Source of the DNA: Paenibacillus alkaliterrae
GTDB lineage: Bacteria; Bacillota; Bacilli; Paenibacillales; Paenibacillaceae
Direction of reading: 5' to 3'
DNA: 64,000 bases
NCBI RefSeq assembly: GCF_021532375.1
Contig: NZ_JAKGAP010000031.1
Coordinates: forward strand, 17,748-81,747
A model generated the notes under the pieces. The model worked only from the letters and a program-made list of their open reading frames with translations, was not told the DNA's origin and searched no databases. The position numbers were made by a program, and so were the translations under genes. Of this stretch, positions 51,526 to 58,892 are shown one piece after another. Position 1 is the stretch's first letter. Each line of letters starts with the position of its first letter.

Positions 51526-52134
51526 TTATTTGCCCAGCTTTGCGGATAACGCAAGATTCAGCTTAAGCACATTGACCCTTTCCTCGCCGAACAGCCCCAA
51601 ATCACGTCCTTCAATATGCTCCTTGACGAGCGTCTCGAGTTCTGCTTGCGACAGCCCGGTCACTTTGCTGATCCGCGGTATTTGAACCGACGCCGATTTC
51701 GGCGTAATATGCGGATCAAGACCGGAGCCCGAGTTCGTTATAAGCGCGATCGGAACCTGGTCGACCGGAACCTCCGGATTGTTCGCCTTCCACTCTTCAA
51801 TCGATGCTTTCGTCCGCTCGATCAAAGCCGGGTTGGAGGGCGCAAAGTTATTGGAGCCTGAGCCCGCCGCATTATGATCTATACTCGACACACGGCCTTG
51901 AAAAAAGCCCGGATCCGTGAAGCTTTGTCCGATGAGCTCAGAGCCTGTCACCTCGCTGCTGCTGTCCTTCAGCAAACTTCCGTTTGCCTGATGCGGGAAG
52001 AGCAGTTGCGCTGCTCCCGTGCTTGCTAGCGGATAAAGAATACCGCAAATGATCATGAAAACAATGCTGATGCGTATTGCAACCGAAAGGATAGAAAAGC
52101 CGTTACCAGAGCCTGATTTAGATTGACTGTCCAT
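51526..52134 (-). CDS. kdpC: Potassium-transporting ATPase subunit C
   Basis: A 202-residue accessory subunit with one N-terminal helix (about 17-38) and an outside domain. The conserved [18 protein letters not shown] near residue 67, [11 protein letters not shown] near 139 and [10 protein letters not shown] near the C-terminus are typical. It stabilises the KdpB-KdpA complex. GAAGG stands before the ATG. It lies 30 bp after kdpB and 72 bp before the double KdpD gene. Confidence 0.95.
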   Translation of the reverse strand: MDSQSKSGSGNGFSILSVAIRISIVFMIICGILYPLASTGAAQLLFPHQANGSLLKDSSSEVTGSELIGQSFTDPGFFQGRVSSIDHNAAGSGSNNFAPSNPALIERTKASIEEWKANNPEVPVDQVPIALITNSGSGLDPHITPKSASVQIPRISKVTGLSQAELETLVKEHIEGRDLGLFGEERVNVLKLNLALSAKLGK

Positions 52135-52164
52135 TTTCCATGCCTTCTTTCATTAATTGTGAAT

Positions 52165-54198
52165 TTAAATCCAAACGTGCACGATAAGATCAATCAGCTT
52201 GATGCCGACAAAAGGAACAATGACTCCGCCGAGCCCGTAAATGAATACGTTACGGCTGAGCAGACGCGCGCCGCTCATCGGTTTGTACTTCACGCCTTTG
52301 ATCGCAAGCGGAATGAGAAGCGGTATAATTATCGCATTGAAGATAAGCGCCGAGAGTATAGCTGACAAAGGGGAGCCCAGCCTCATAATATTGAGCGCAC
52401 CCATCTCAGGAATGGCTAGCATGAACATGGCTGGAATGATCGCAAAATATTTGGCAATATCATTTGCAATACTGAATGTTGTCAACGCGCCTCTCGTCAT
52501 AAGCAATTGTTTGCCGATGGCGACTACCTCAATGATTTTGGACGGATCGGAGTCCAAATCGACCATATTCGCCGCTTCCTTCGCCGCGATCGTACCGCTG
52601 TTCATGGCAAGCCCGACGTCCGCTTGCGCAAGAGCAGGCGCATCATTCGTACCGTCACCCGTCATGGCGACCATCTTGCCTTCCGCCTGCTCGCGGCGAA
52701 TGACTGCGATTTTGTCTTCAGGCTTGCTCTCCGCTATGAATTCATCAACACCCGCTTCCTTTGCGATCGTAGCAGCCGTTAACGGATTATCACCCGTACA
52801 CATGATCGTTTTGATGCCCATTTCGCGCAGCGTATCGAACCGTTCCTTCATGCCAGGCTTCACGGTATCCTTTAAATAAATAACGCCGTACAATTTATTG
52901 TCTACAGCTACGGCAAGCGGCGTTCCGCCTAATTTCGCAATCGTGTTCGATACCTGCTCCAGATCGGACGGAATTTCCCCGCCTTGTGCTGCTACCCATT
53001 TCTTAACCGCATCGACCGCGCCCTTACGTACGTGGCGACCATCCAACAAGTCAATGCCGCTCATTCGCGTCTCTGCCTTGAACTCTATAAATTCGCCGCC
53101 GTCCGCTATCGTTGAATCATAGCTCTTGCCTTGCTTCGTCATCCACTCGAGCACAGACCGGCCTTCAGGCGTCTCGTCCTTGATCGAGCTGATGGCTGCC
53201 CATTCCGACAGCTGATTGATGGAGTTTCCTCCAACCGGAACAAGCTCGCTTGCCATCCGGTTGCCGAAGGTAATCGTACCTGTTTTGTCCAAAATCATCG
53301 TATTGATGTCTCCTGCCGCCTCGACCGCTTTACCCGACATTGCAAGCACGTTGAACTTCGTAACCCGGTCCATGCCCGCAATCCCGATTGCCGATAACAA
53401 TCCGCCGATTGTCGTCGGAATAAGGCAAACGAGCAATGCGATCAACACCGGAACCTCTAGTTTAATATCGAGATAATTAGCGATTGGAGCCAATGTCACT
53501 ACTACGATCAAGAAAATAATCGTCAAGCTGAACAGCAGCGTATTAAGCGCAATCTCGTTCGGCGTCTTTTGCCGCTTCGCGCCTTCTACTAATGCGATCA
53601 TTCGGTCAATAAAAGATTGTCCGGGCTCGCTCGTCATCCTCATTTTAATCGAATCGCTCACGACTCTTGTTCCTCCCGTTACGGAATTGAAGTCGCCGCC
53701 GGCTTCCTTAATAACCGGAGCTGACTCGCCCGTAATGGCCGACTCATCCACGGAAGCCAAACCTTCAATGACCTCGCCGTCGCCGGGAATCATTTCACCT
53801 TGGGACACGACAACGATATCGCCCTTGCGAAGCTCCGTCGATGAAATGACGGTAATCAAGCTGCCCATAAGCTTGTTCGCCGTCATTTCCTGCTTCGACT
53901 TCTTAAGTGAATATGCCTGCGCTTTGCCCCGGCCTTCCGCTATCGCTTCCGCGAAGCCCGCGAACAACACCGTAAACAATAAGATGAAGAATACCGCAAC
54001 GTTAAAGCCTATGCGGTCTTGCGAGTCAAAAAAATTCGGGAATAACGCCATCAGCAGCACGATGACCGTGCCGACCTCGACGACGAACATGACGGGATTT
54101 TTCATCATAGTAACCGGGTTTAATTTAACAAAGCTGTCCACTATCGCGCGCTTCACCGCAGCGGATGACAACGTTTTATTTTTTTCGTTTCTGCTCAT
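52165..54198 (-). CDS. kdpB: Potassium-transporting ATPase subunit B
   Basis: P-type ATPase catalytic subunit, 677 residues. Conserved motifs: TGES in [12 protein letters not shown] near residue 149, the phosphorylated Asp in [10 protein letters not shown] near 297, and [16 protein letters not shown] near 507. Seven hydrophobic helices are in the expected places. It drives potassium uptake through KdpA by ATP hydrolysis. The second of two adjacent ATGs is chosen because GAGGTGA fits it better. It follows kdpA by 18 bp. Confidence 0.96.
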   Translation of the reverse strand: MSRNEKNKTLSSAAVKRAIVDSFVKLNPVTMMKNPVMFVVEVGTVIVLLMALFPNFFDSQDRIGFNVAVFFILLFTVLFAGFAEAIAEGRGKAQAYSLKKSKQEMTANKLMGSLITVISSTELRKGDIVVVSQGEMIPGDGEVIEGLASVDESAITGESAPVIKEAGGDFNSVTGGTRVVSDSIKMRMTSEPGQSFIDRMIALVEGAKRQKTPNEIALNTLLFSLTIIFLIVVVTLAPIANYLDIKLEVPVLIALLVCLIPTTIGGLLSAIGIAGMDRVTKFNVLAMSGKAVEAAGDINTMILDKTGTITFGNRMASELVPVGGNSINQLSEWAAISSIKDETPEGRSVLEWMTKQGKSYDSTIADGGEFIEFKAETRMSGIDLLDGRHVRKGAVDAVKKWVAAQGGEIPSDLEQVSNTIAKLGGTPLAVAVDNKLYGVIYLKDTVKPGMKERFDTLREMGIKTIMCTGDNPLTAATIAKEAGVDEFIAESKPEDKIAVIRREQAEGKMVAMTGDGTNDAPALAQADVGLAMNSGTIAAKEAANMVDLDSDPSKIIEVVAIGKQLLMTRGALTTFSIANDIAKYFAIIPAMFMLAIPEMGALNIMRLGSPLSAILSALIFNAIIIPLLIPLAIKGVKYKPMSGARLLSRNVFIYGLGGVIVPFVGIKLIDLIVHVWI

Positions 54199-54216
54199 CA
54201 TCGTTCACCTCATCCG

Positions 54217-55896
54217 TTAACGGAGTGTCAAATATTCTGCAACCGGTCCAAGAACGATAACCGGCAAGAAGGTTAAAGCGCCAATCAAAAGAACAGTACC
54301 AATCAGCAAGCCCGTATACAGCGCATTATCTGTACGGAACGTGCCAATCGTCTCCGGCACCGGCTGTTTGCGTACAAGAGATCCTGCAACGGCCAGCATC
54401 GCGATTATCGAAATGTATCGGCCGAACAGCATGACAAGCCCGGTGCTAATGTTCCAAAATGGCGTATTATCGCCCAATCCTTCAAAGCCGGAACCATTGT
54501 TCGCTGCCGCGGATGTATACTCGTAGAGAACCTGGCTTATGCCGTGGAAGCCTGGATTCGATATTGCACCTTGTCCGAGATCGGTCATGAAGGCGATCGC
54601 GGTCGGCACTAATATAATGAAAGGATGAGCCAATATGGCGATCGCAATCAGCTTCATTTCGCGCGGTTCTATTTTCCGACCGAGAAACTCTGGCGTTCTG
54701 CCGACCATAAGCCCGCATATAAATACGGCCAAAATGGCATACATGAGCATATTTATGAGCCCGACGCCTTTGCCGCCGAAAACAACATTGAGCATCATTT
54801 CTGCGAGTGGGACCAAACCACCAAGCGGTGTAAGCGTATCATGCATATTGTTTACTGTGCCAGTCGTTGCGGCGGCAGTCACCGTCGTGAACAGCGCGGA
54901 TTGCGCAATTCCGAACCGTACTTCCTTGCCTTCCATGCTGCCTTGCGAAGCGTCGATGCCAAGGGTGTTCATCGCCGGGCTGCCGACTTTTTCCGATGTA
55001 TACGCCACGCTCAGGAAGACGAGGAACAGACACATCATCGCTGAGAAAATAACCCAACCCTGCTTTTTGTTCTTAGCGTATAACCCGAACGTGTAAGGCA
55101 ATGCAGCCGGCAGCGCCCACATGCATAAAATTTCAATTACGTTAGTGAGCGGACTCGGATTCTCAAACGGATGGGCCGAGTTGGCGCCAAAAAATCCGCC
55201 GCCGTTCGTTCCCAAATGCTTGATCGATTCCAGCGAAGCGACAGGTCCGATCGCAATTTGCTGCATCGCGCCCTCAAGCGTCTTGACCGTTAGCGTCGGA
55301 TCTAGCGTTTGCGGCACCTGAAGCGCTACGAGTACAAGCGTAAAAATAAAGGAAATAGGAAGAAATATTCTCGTATGCGCCTTAACGAAATCCTCAAAGA
55401 AGTTGCCGATCGTTTTGCCTTTGCTCGTTATTCCGCGAACAAACGCGATGGCTGCCGAAAAGCCCGTCGCCGCGGAGGTGAACATCATCATGATGATGAC
55501 GGCCATTTGCGAGAAATACGATAAGGAACTTTCCCCGCTGTAATGCTGCAGGTTTGTATTCGTCATAAAGCTGATAACGGTATTGAATGTAAGCGTTGGC
55601 TCCATACTGCCAATCGCGTTCGGATTGAACGGCAGCGCGTTTTGCAACCGCAGAATCAAATAGCTGAACGCTACCAGAACGATGTTCGTCGCAATAAAAC
55701 TTAGCGCGTACACCTTCCAGCTCATGCCCTCGCGGCGTTTCAAGCCGATAAGCCTGTAAATGAACTGTTCCGTGCCTCCGTAAACTTTGTCCAAACGATT
55801 CTGTTCATTCGAAAATACATGGTAGACGTACGTACCAAGCGGCTTGACAAGCAGGACGAGAACGGCAATGACTACCAGCATCTGTAAAATATCCAT
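54217..55896 (-). CDS. kdpA: Potassium-transporting ATPase subunit A
   Basis: Channel-like subunit, 559 residues with about ten helices. Selectivity-filter segments are visible: SYFSQMAVIIMMMFTSAATG near 122-141, NGGGFFGANSAHPFENP near 224 and TATTGTVNNMH near 337. ATG 55896 has a perfect AAGGAGG upstream; the open frame extends further but overlaps kdpF. It follows kdpF by 17 bp. Confidence 0.95.
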   Translation of the reverse strand: MDILQMLVVIAVLVLLVKPLGTYVYHVFSNEQNRLDKVYGGTEQFIYRLIGLKRREGMSWKVYALSFIATNIVLVAFSYLILRLQNALPFNPNAIGSMEPTLTFNTVISFMTNTNLQHYSGESSLSYFSQMAVIIMMMFTSAATGFSAAIAFVRGITSKGKTIGNFFEDFVKAHTRIFLPISFIFTLVLVALQVPQTLDPTLTVKTLEGAMQQIAIGPVASLESIKHLGTNGGGFFGANSAHPFENPSPLTNVIEILCMWALPAALPYTFGLYAKNKKQGWVIFSAMMCLFLVFLSVAYTSEKVGSPAMNTLGIDASQGSMEGKEVRFGIAQSALFTTVTAAATTGTVNNMHDTLTPLGGLVPLAEMMLNVVFGGKGVGLINMLMYAILAVFICGLMVGRTPEFLGRKIEPREMKLIAIAILAHPFIILVPTAIAFMTDLGQGAISNPGFHGISQVLYEYTSAAANNGSGFEGLGDNTPFWNISTGLVMLFGRYISIIAMLAVAGSLVRKQPVPETIGTFRTDNALYTGLLIGTVLLIGALTFLPVIVLGPVAEYLTLR

Positions 55897-55913
55897 TGTA
55901 AATCCTCCTTGGA

Positions 55914-55991
55914 CTAAAACTTCTCCGGATGAATGAGTGCATAGATGAGATAAACGAAAACCAATAAAGCCATTGCTGACACAATAATCAT
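55914..55991 (-). CDS. kdpF: Potassium-transporting ATPase subunit F
   Basis: A 25-residue single-helix peptide, MIIVSAMALLVFVYLIYALI followed by HPEKF, matching KdpF. AGGAGGCG precedes the ATG, and the gene sits directly upstream of kdpA. Its start overlaps the stop of the 36-codon frame upstream as ATGA, which points to coupled translation. Confidence 0.85.
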   Translation of the reverse strand: MIIVSAMALLVFVYLIYALIHPEKF

Positions 55992-56098
55992 CCGTTGTCG
56001 CCTCCTGCTTGCTCAATGACATTGCCGCACCAAGTCAAAAAACCGTAAAACAAACCGAAGCATGCCAATAGGACAACAATCATATAGACATCAACCAT
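55988..56098 (-). CDS. Small membrane peptide upstream of kdpF (36 aa)
   Basis: A 36-codon frame, MVDVYMIVVLLACFGLFYGF then LTWCGNVIEQAGGDNG. One hydrophobic helix with two cysteines and a polar tail. GCAGGAGGG is seven bases upstream of the ATG. It overlaps kdpF by four bases (ATGA), so it is very probably translated. It may be an extra regulatory subunit of the Kdp complex. I do not recognise a named family. Confidence 0.65.
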   Translation of the reverse strand: MVDVYMIVVLLACFGLFYGFLTWCGNVIEQAGGDNG

Positions 56099-56114
56099 GG
56101 GAATCCCTCCTGCA

Positions 56115-56510
56115 TCATTTTCTTAATAAAAATCCAACCTCGCCGTTTTGCGAATACACGATATGATCCGCTCCAAGACCCTTGTAGATCGCACGCGGAT
56201 TCCATTGCTGAGTAATCACGTAAATGGGCTTCGAGGTCCATGACCGACAGCATTGCACAAAACGGCAGCTTAGCGCGAAACTGCTCTCAAAAATGAAAAC
56301 CTCACGGATGAAAAAATTATGAATATTCCAATTTTTCCGATCATTGGTATTTACATGAATCACGTTATCAAACCCTTGTCTCCTGAGCTGCCGCTCCTCT
56401 TGCTTGCTGTTAGTCAGCACCTTGAAAGGAAGCCCATGAAACTCCAATGTTCTCATAAATGATTTACCGGATTCGCTAAGCCCGGCGACAATAATATGCT
56501 CATCCTCCAA
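56115..56510 (-). CDS. RCK_N/TrkA-N-like small protein, first gene of kdp operon
   Basis: A 131-residue soluble protein starting at TTG 56510, nine bases after GGAGG. The N-terminus DEHIIVAGLSESGKSFMRTL has a Rossmann-like beta-loop-alpha, and the later segment VYVITQ-x-WNPRAIYKGLGADHIVYSQ resembles the end of an RCK_N (KTN) domain, although the nucleotide-binding glycines are changed. RCK domains regulate potassium channels, which fits the operon. The start must lie downstream of the terminator at 56540-56590, which excludes the longer reading frame. The family link is by eye. Confidence 0.55.
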   Translation of the reverse strand: MEDEHIIVAGLSESGKSFMRTLEFHGLPFKVLTNSKQEERQLRRQGFDNVIHVNTNDRKNWNIHNFFIREVFIFESSFALSCRFVQCCRSWTSKPIYVITQQWNPRAIYKGLGADHIVYSQNGEVGFLLRK

Positions 56511-56539
56511 AGCGTTTCGCCTCCAAATTTTGAAAAAAG

Positions 56540-56590
56540 GCAACAAAAAAGAAGCCTTGGGAAAAGAGGAACTTTCCCCGCGGCTTCTTG
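56540..56590 (-). terminator. Expression-platform terminator after c-di-AMP riboswitch 1
   Basis: On the minus strand GAAGCCGCGGGGAAA pairs with TTTTCCCAAGGCTTC and six T follow. It lies between the gene-proximal c-di-AMP riboswitch and the RCK_N-like start, and would stop transcription before the kdp operon. Confidence 0.85.
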
Positions 56591-56683
56591 ACCCGCAGCC
56601 GAGCATAAACGGCTTACACCGTCATTTGACAGCAAAGCTCGTTTTGCATTATAAAGCCCCAGGTAGCACGATGGTTGTTGCCT

Positions 56684-56837
56684 CTCTCGAGTACGCTTGC
56701 GAGGTTAGCTGTCGGATTCGGGCGTGAGAGTCGCCCTACGCTTGGCAATGGCCAAGCGATTCACCCCATGAGACGATTCGTATTTGTACACGAACCTCTC
56801 GTTGGTTCCCCCGCTCCTGCTGCTGCAGAACTCAGCG
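56684..56837 (-). ncRNA. c-di-AMP riboswitch 1 (ydaO type), gene-proximal, kdp operon
   Basis: The minus strand carries the ydaO/yuaA consensus in order: CGCTGAG, GCGGGGGAACCA, TGGGGTGAATC, TAGGGCGACTCTCACGCCCG, AATCCGACAGCTAACCTCG. It binds c-di-AMP, which in known cases turns expression off. It is the second of two tandem copies before the kdp operon. Confidence 0.93.
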
Positions 56838-56875
56838 TTTTAGATCCATTCGTACAAGCTTCCCCTATTTGGGGC

Positions 56876-56911
56876 AGCAAAAAACCGCAGAGGCGTATGA
56901 CTCTGCGGTCG
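56876..56911 (-). terminator. Expression-platform terminator after c-di-AMP riboswitch 2
   Basis: On the minus strand ACCGCAGAG and CTCTGCGG form a near-perfect stem with an eight-base loop and a TTTTTT tail. It lies between riboswitch 2 and riboswitch 1. Confidence 0.9.
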
Positions 56912-56943
56912 AATTTAATCGATCACAAGCTTCATCATTCCTC

Positions 56944-57128
56944 TCTCGATCCACGCTTACGAGGTTAGCTGACGGATTCGGGCGGTGAGAGTCGCCCTAC
57001 CTTGCCTGACATCCATGGCGCCAGGTCAAAGATTCACCCCTGCAATGCAGCCATCCGACTCTCACATCGAATAAGCGCATTGCCTAACACTTGGTTCCCC
57101 CGCTTTCCGTCTTCACGGAAACTCAGCG
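56944..57128 (-). ncRNA. c-di-AMP riboswitch 2 (ydaO type), promoter-proximal, kdp operon
   Basis: The minus strand again shows CGCTGAG, GCGGGGGAACCA, CAGGGGTGAATC, TAGGGCGACTCTCACCGCCC, GAATCCGTCAGCTAACCTCG. A longer internal arm than in riboswitch 1 makes it about 30 bases larger. Transcription reaches it first. Confidence 0.93.
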
Positions 57129-57166
57129 ATCAGTCAATCGAAACTTATTTGTAAATCCTGTATCGA

Positions 57167-57195
57167 ATCTTACTCCTCGCTAAACCTGCTGTAAA
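57167..57195 (-). promoter_or_regulatory. Sigma-A promoter of the kdp leader
   Basis: On the minus strand TTTACA (57195-57190), 17 bases, TAAGAT (57172-57167). The start would be near 57160, about 30 bases before riboswitch 2. From 57200 to 57480 I see only AT-rich intergenic sequence. Confidence 0.65.
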
Positions 57196-57484
57196 GCGGT
57201 CCTGCTTGCCAAATGAAGTTATTACAGCCACTGTAGAGCGATTACCAACGCTTTCATTGATTACTATCTCGATATATCTCACTATTTCTCCGTTTATCTC
57301 TCATTTTCAAAAATAATGACAAAGGTCTTTCTACTGAAATGATACCCAAATAATCTGACTTCTCTAAATAAAAGGCTGAAGGAGAATCAGCGAGATTTTT
57401 GAAGAAAAAACCCTTTTTAGCGATAGAAATGATCGTATTGCTTTATAAATGACAATATGGCGTCTAATCCCGAAAAACCTATGT

Positions 57485-57513
57485 TTTACAAAAGATGGCT
57501 GCAGGTTTAATAT
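57485..57513 (+). promoter_or_regulatory. Sigma-A promoter of orphan gene 1 cassette
   Basis: TTTACA (57485-57490), 17 bases, TAATAT (57508-57513), about 30 bases before c-di-AMP riboswitch 3. Nearly the same promoter stands before the second cassette. Confidence 0.8.
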
Positions 57514-57544
57514 AGACGGCAAGCCGACTAAGGCAAATTATTAT

Positions 57545-57682
57545 CGCTGAATTTTTCGATTGAAAAAGCGGGGGAACCAAACGCGAAGCGTATCCTTATA
57601 CGTTCGCACGGGGTGAATCCGGTGCTTAAGCCTCCGGTAGGGCAGCTCTCTAGTCCGAATCCGACAGCTAACCTCGTAAGCG
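57545..57682 (+). ncRNA. c-di-AMP riboswitch 3 (ydaO type)
   Basis: CGCTGAATTTTTCG, AAAGCGGGGGAACCA, CGGGGTGAATCC, TAGGGC, GAATCCGACAGCTAACCTCG. The closing stem (TCGCT with AGCGA) ends only about six bases before the AGAGGAGAG ribosome binding site. No terminator lies between it and the start codon, so control of translation initiation is likely. Confidence 0.93.
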
Positions 57683-57703
57683 AACAGAGGAGAGATTTTA
57701 TTT

Positions 57704-58129
57704 ATGTTGACACAACCCGCAGTCCCTTTACCTTGTTTGGAAGAACAGCCTTCTTTTATAAAGATTAAAAGAATCGAGGTTTTCGTCATCCCCGCTTTCG
57801 AGGCAGATTCCTCCGGCTATCGAGTTTGTCTTCGTATTACAAGCGATATGGGTTACGGTTGGAGCGAATTATTTATTAACAGCTCCGAGAAACCGCTCGA
57901 CTGGATTAGTTGGAGCGGCCTGCTCCTTCGCTTTATTGGCACTTACAGCCTTACCCCTTTTACAAATGGTTATATTGACAAAGCCTCTAAGGATGAGCGT
58001 ATTTATCGTTTATTTTTCAATGCCGTAGAGCGCGTATGCATGCAACCATCTTATCCAAATTGCCAAGAATACCAAACAGAAGAGTCTATTCACTTAAAAC
58101 GAGCTGTCTCTTACGTATCCTTATTCTAA
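57704..58129 (+). CDS. Orphan protein 1 under c-di-AMP riboswitch control
   Basis: A 141-residue soluble protein with no family I recognise. Key segments are IKRIEVFVIPAF (residues about 20-31), SGYRVCLRITS then GYGWSELFI (about 37-58), and RAVSYVSLF at the very end. All three are shared with the paralogue 270 bp downstream. The pattern I-x-R-I-E then G-x-GW-x-E recalls the N-terminal capping domain of enolase-superfamily enzymes, but the barrel is absent, so this is only a hint. AGAGGAGAG lies nine bases before the ATG. Divergent position from the kdp operon and shared riboswitch class suggest a role in potassium, osmotic or c-di-AMP homeostasis. Confidence 0.75.
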   Translation: MLTQPAVPLPCLEEQPSFIKIKRIEVFVIPAFEADSSGYRVCLRITSDMGYGWSELFINSSEKPLDWISWSGLLLRFIGTYSLTPFTNGYIDKASKDERIYRLFFNAVERVCMQPSYPNCQEYQTEESIHLKRAVSYVSLF

Positions 58130-58130
58130 T

Positions 58131-58176
58131 ACTGCCTTCACAAATGGGAATAGGGCGTCAAGGCAGCTTATTTCCA
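58131..58176 (+). terminator. Probable terminator after orphan gene 1
   Basis: CTGCCTT pairs with AAGGCAG across a 20-base loop, followed by CTTATTT. It is modest, so some read-through into cassette 2 may occur. Confidence 0.5.
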
Positions 58177-58194
58177 TTTACAAGAACAAAACAG

Positions 58195-58223
58195 TTTACA
58201 TAATTGCGAATTGGGTTTAAAAT
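58195..58223 (+). promoter_or_regulatory. Sigma-A promoter of orphan gene 2 cassette
   Basis: TTTACA (58195-58200), 17 bases, TAAAAT (58218-58223), just ahead of c-di-AMP riboswitch 4. Confidence 0.8.
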
Positions 58224-58240
58224 TTATATGAAACCATAAA

Positions 58241-58379
58241 CGCTGAATTTTTCGTTTGAAAAAGCGGGGGAACCATCGCGGACGTTATTTTAACGGCTCG
58301 CAAGGGGTGAATCCAGGGATTTGTAACCCTGGTAGGGCTTTCTCTCTAGCCCGAATCCGACAGCTAACCTCGTAGGCGA
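58241..58379 (+). ncRNA. c-di-AMP riboswitch 4 (ydaO type)
   Basis: CGCTGAATTTTTCG, AAAGCGGGGGAACCA, AAGGGGTGAATCC, TAGGGC, CCGAATCCGACAGCTAACCT, CGTAGGCG. Its first 35 bases are nearly identical to riboswitch 3, so the promoter-riboswitch-gene cassette was duplicated. The ribosome binding site AAAGGAGAGG follows within a few bases; no terminator is present. Confidence 0.93.
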
Positions 58380-58399
58380 CCAAAGGAGAGGTTTATTTT

Positions 58400-58825
58400 A
58401 TGTTGTGCCCATCTTCAAATCATGTCCCGTTTCTCACCGATCAGTCCTCATCATTAAACGTTTCACGCATCGAGCTTTTCGTCATCCCCGCTCTCGCAAT
58501 CGATTCCGCCGGCTACCGCGTCTGTCTTCGTCTAACTAGTAATTTGGGCTTTGGCTGGAGTGAGCTGTTCATCGGCGACACCGATGAAATGATTGATCTT
58601 GAGCGATACAGTGATCTGCTTGTCTCCTTTATCGGAAGCGTCAGCCTTCCGCTGCTCCGTGATTTTATTTATGACGAGTCTGATCATGAAGGCCGCGCGC
58701 TCGATTTATTCGCCGCTGCCATCCAGCATGTCACTACACGATCTGCCGATTCTGCTTCGGTTGCAGGAGATACCGAAGAGCATGTGCTGCGCGGGCGGGC
58801 CGTGAACTATGTTTCCTTGTTTTAA
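58400..58825 (+). CDS. Orphan protein 2 under c-di-AMP riboswitch control (paralogue of orphan 1)
   Basis: A 141-residue paralogue of the upstream orphan, of exactly the same length. Shared segments are RIELFVIPAL, SAGYRVCLRLTS, GFGWSELFI and the terminal RAVNYVSLF; the middle and the segment before the C-terminus have diverged. It is more acidic than its sister. AAAGGAGAGG lies eight bases before the ATG. Conservation of both ends despite divergent centres suggests that both copies are under selection. No signal peptide or membrane helix is seen. Function unknown. Confidence 0.75.
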   Translation: MLCPSSNHVPFLTDQSSSLNVSRIELFVIPALAIDSAGYRVCLRLTSNLGFGWSELFIGDTDEMIDLERYSDLLVSFIGSVSLPLLRDFIYDESDHEGRALDLFAAAIQHVTTRSADSASVAGDTEEHVLRGRAVNYVSLF

Positions 58826-58842
58826 ATGAGCTCTGGGAATGG

Positions 58843-58892
58843 AAACAATCCCGGCCCCTCTCTTAGAGAAGGGCCGGGATTGTTGTTTTATT
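58843..58892. terminator. Bidirectional terminator between orphan gene 2 and metE
   Basis: AACAATCCCGGCCC pairs with GGGCCGGGATTGTT, followed by GTTTTATT. The long GC stem ends both convergent genes; it overlaps the metE stop. Confidence 0.92.
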
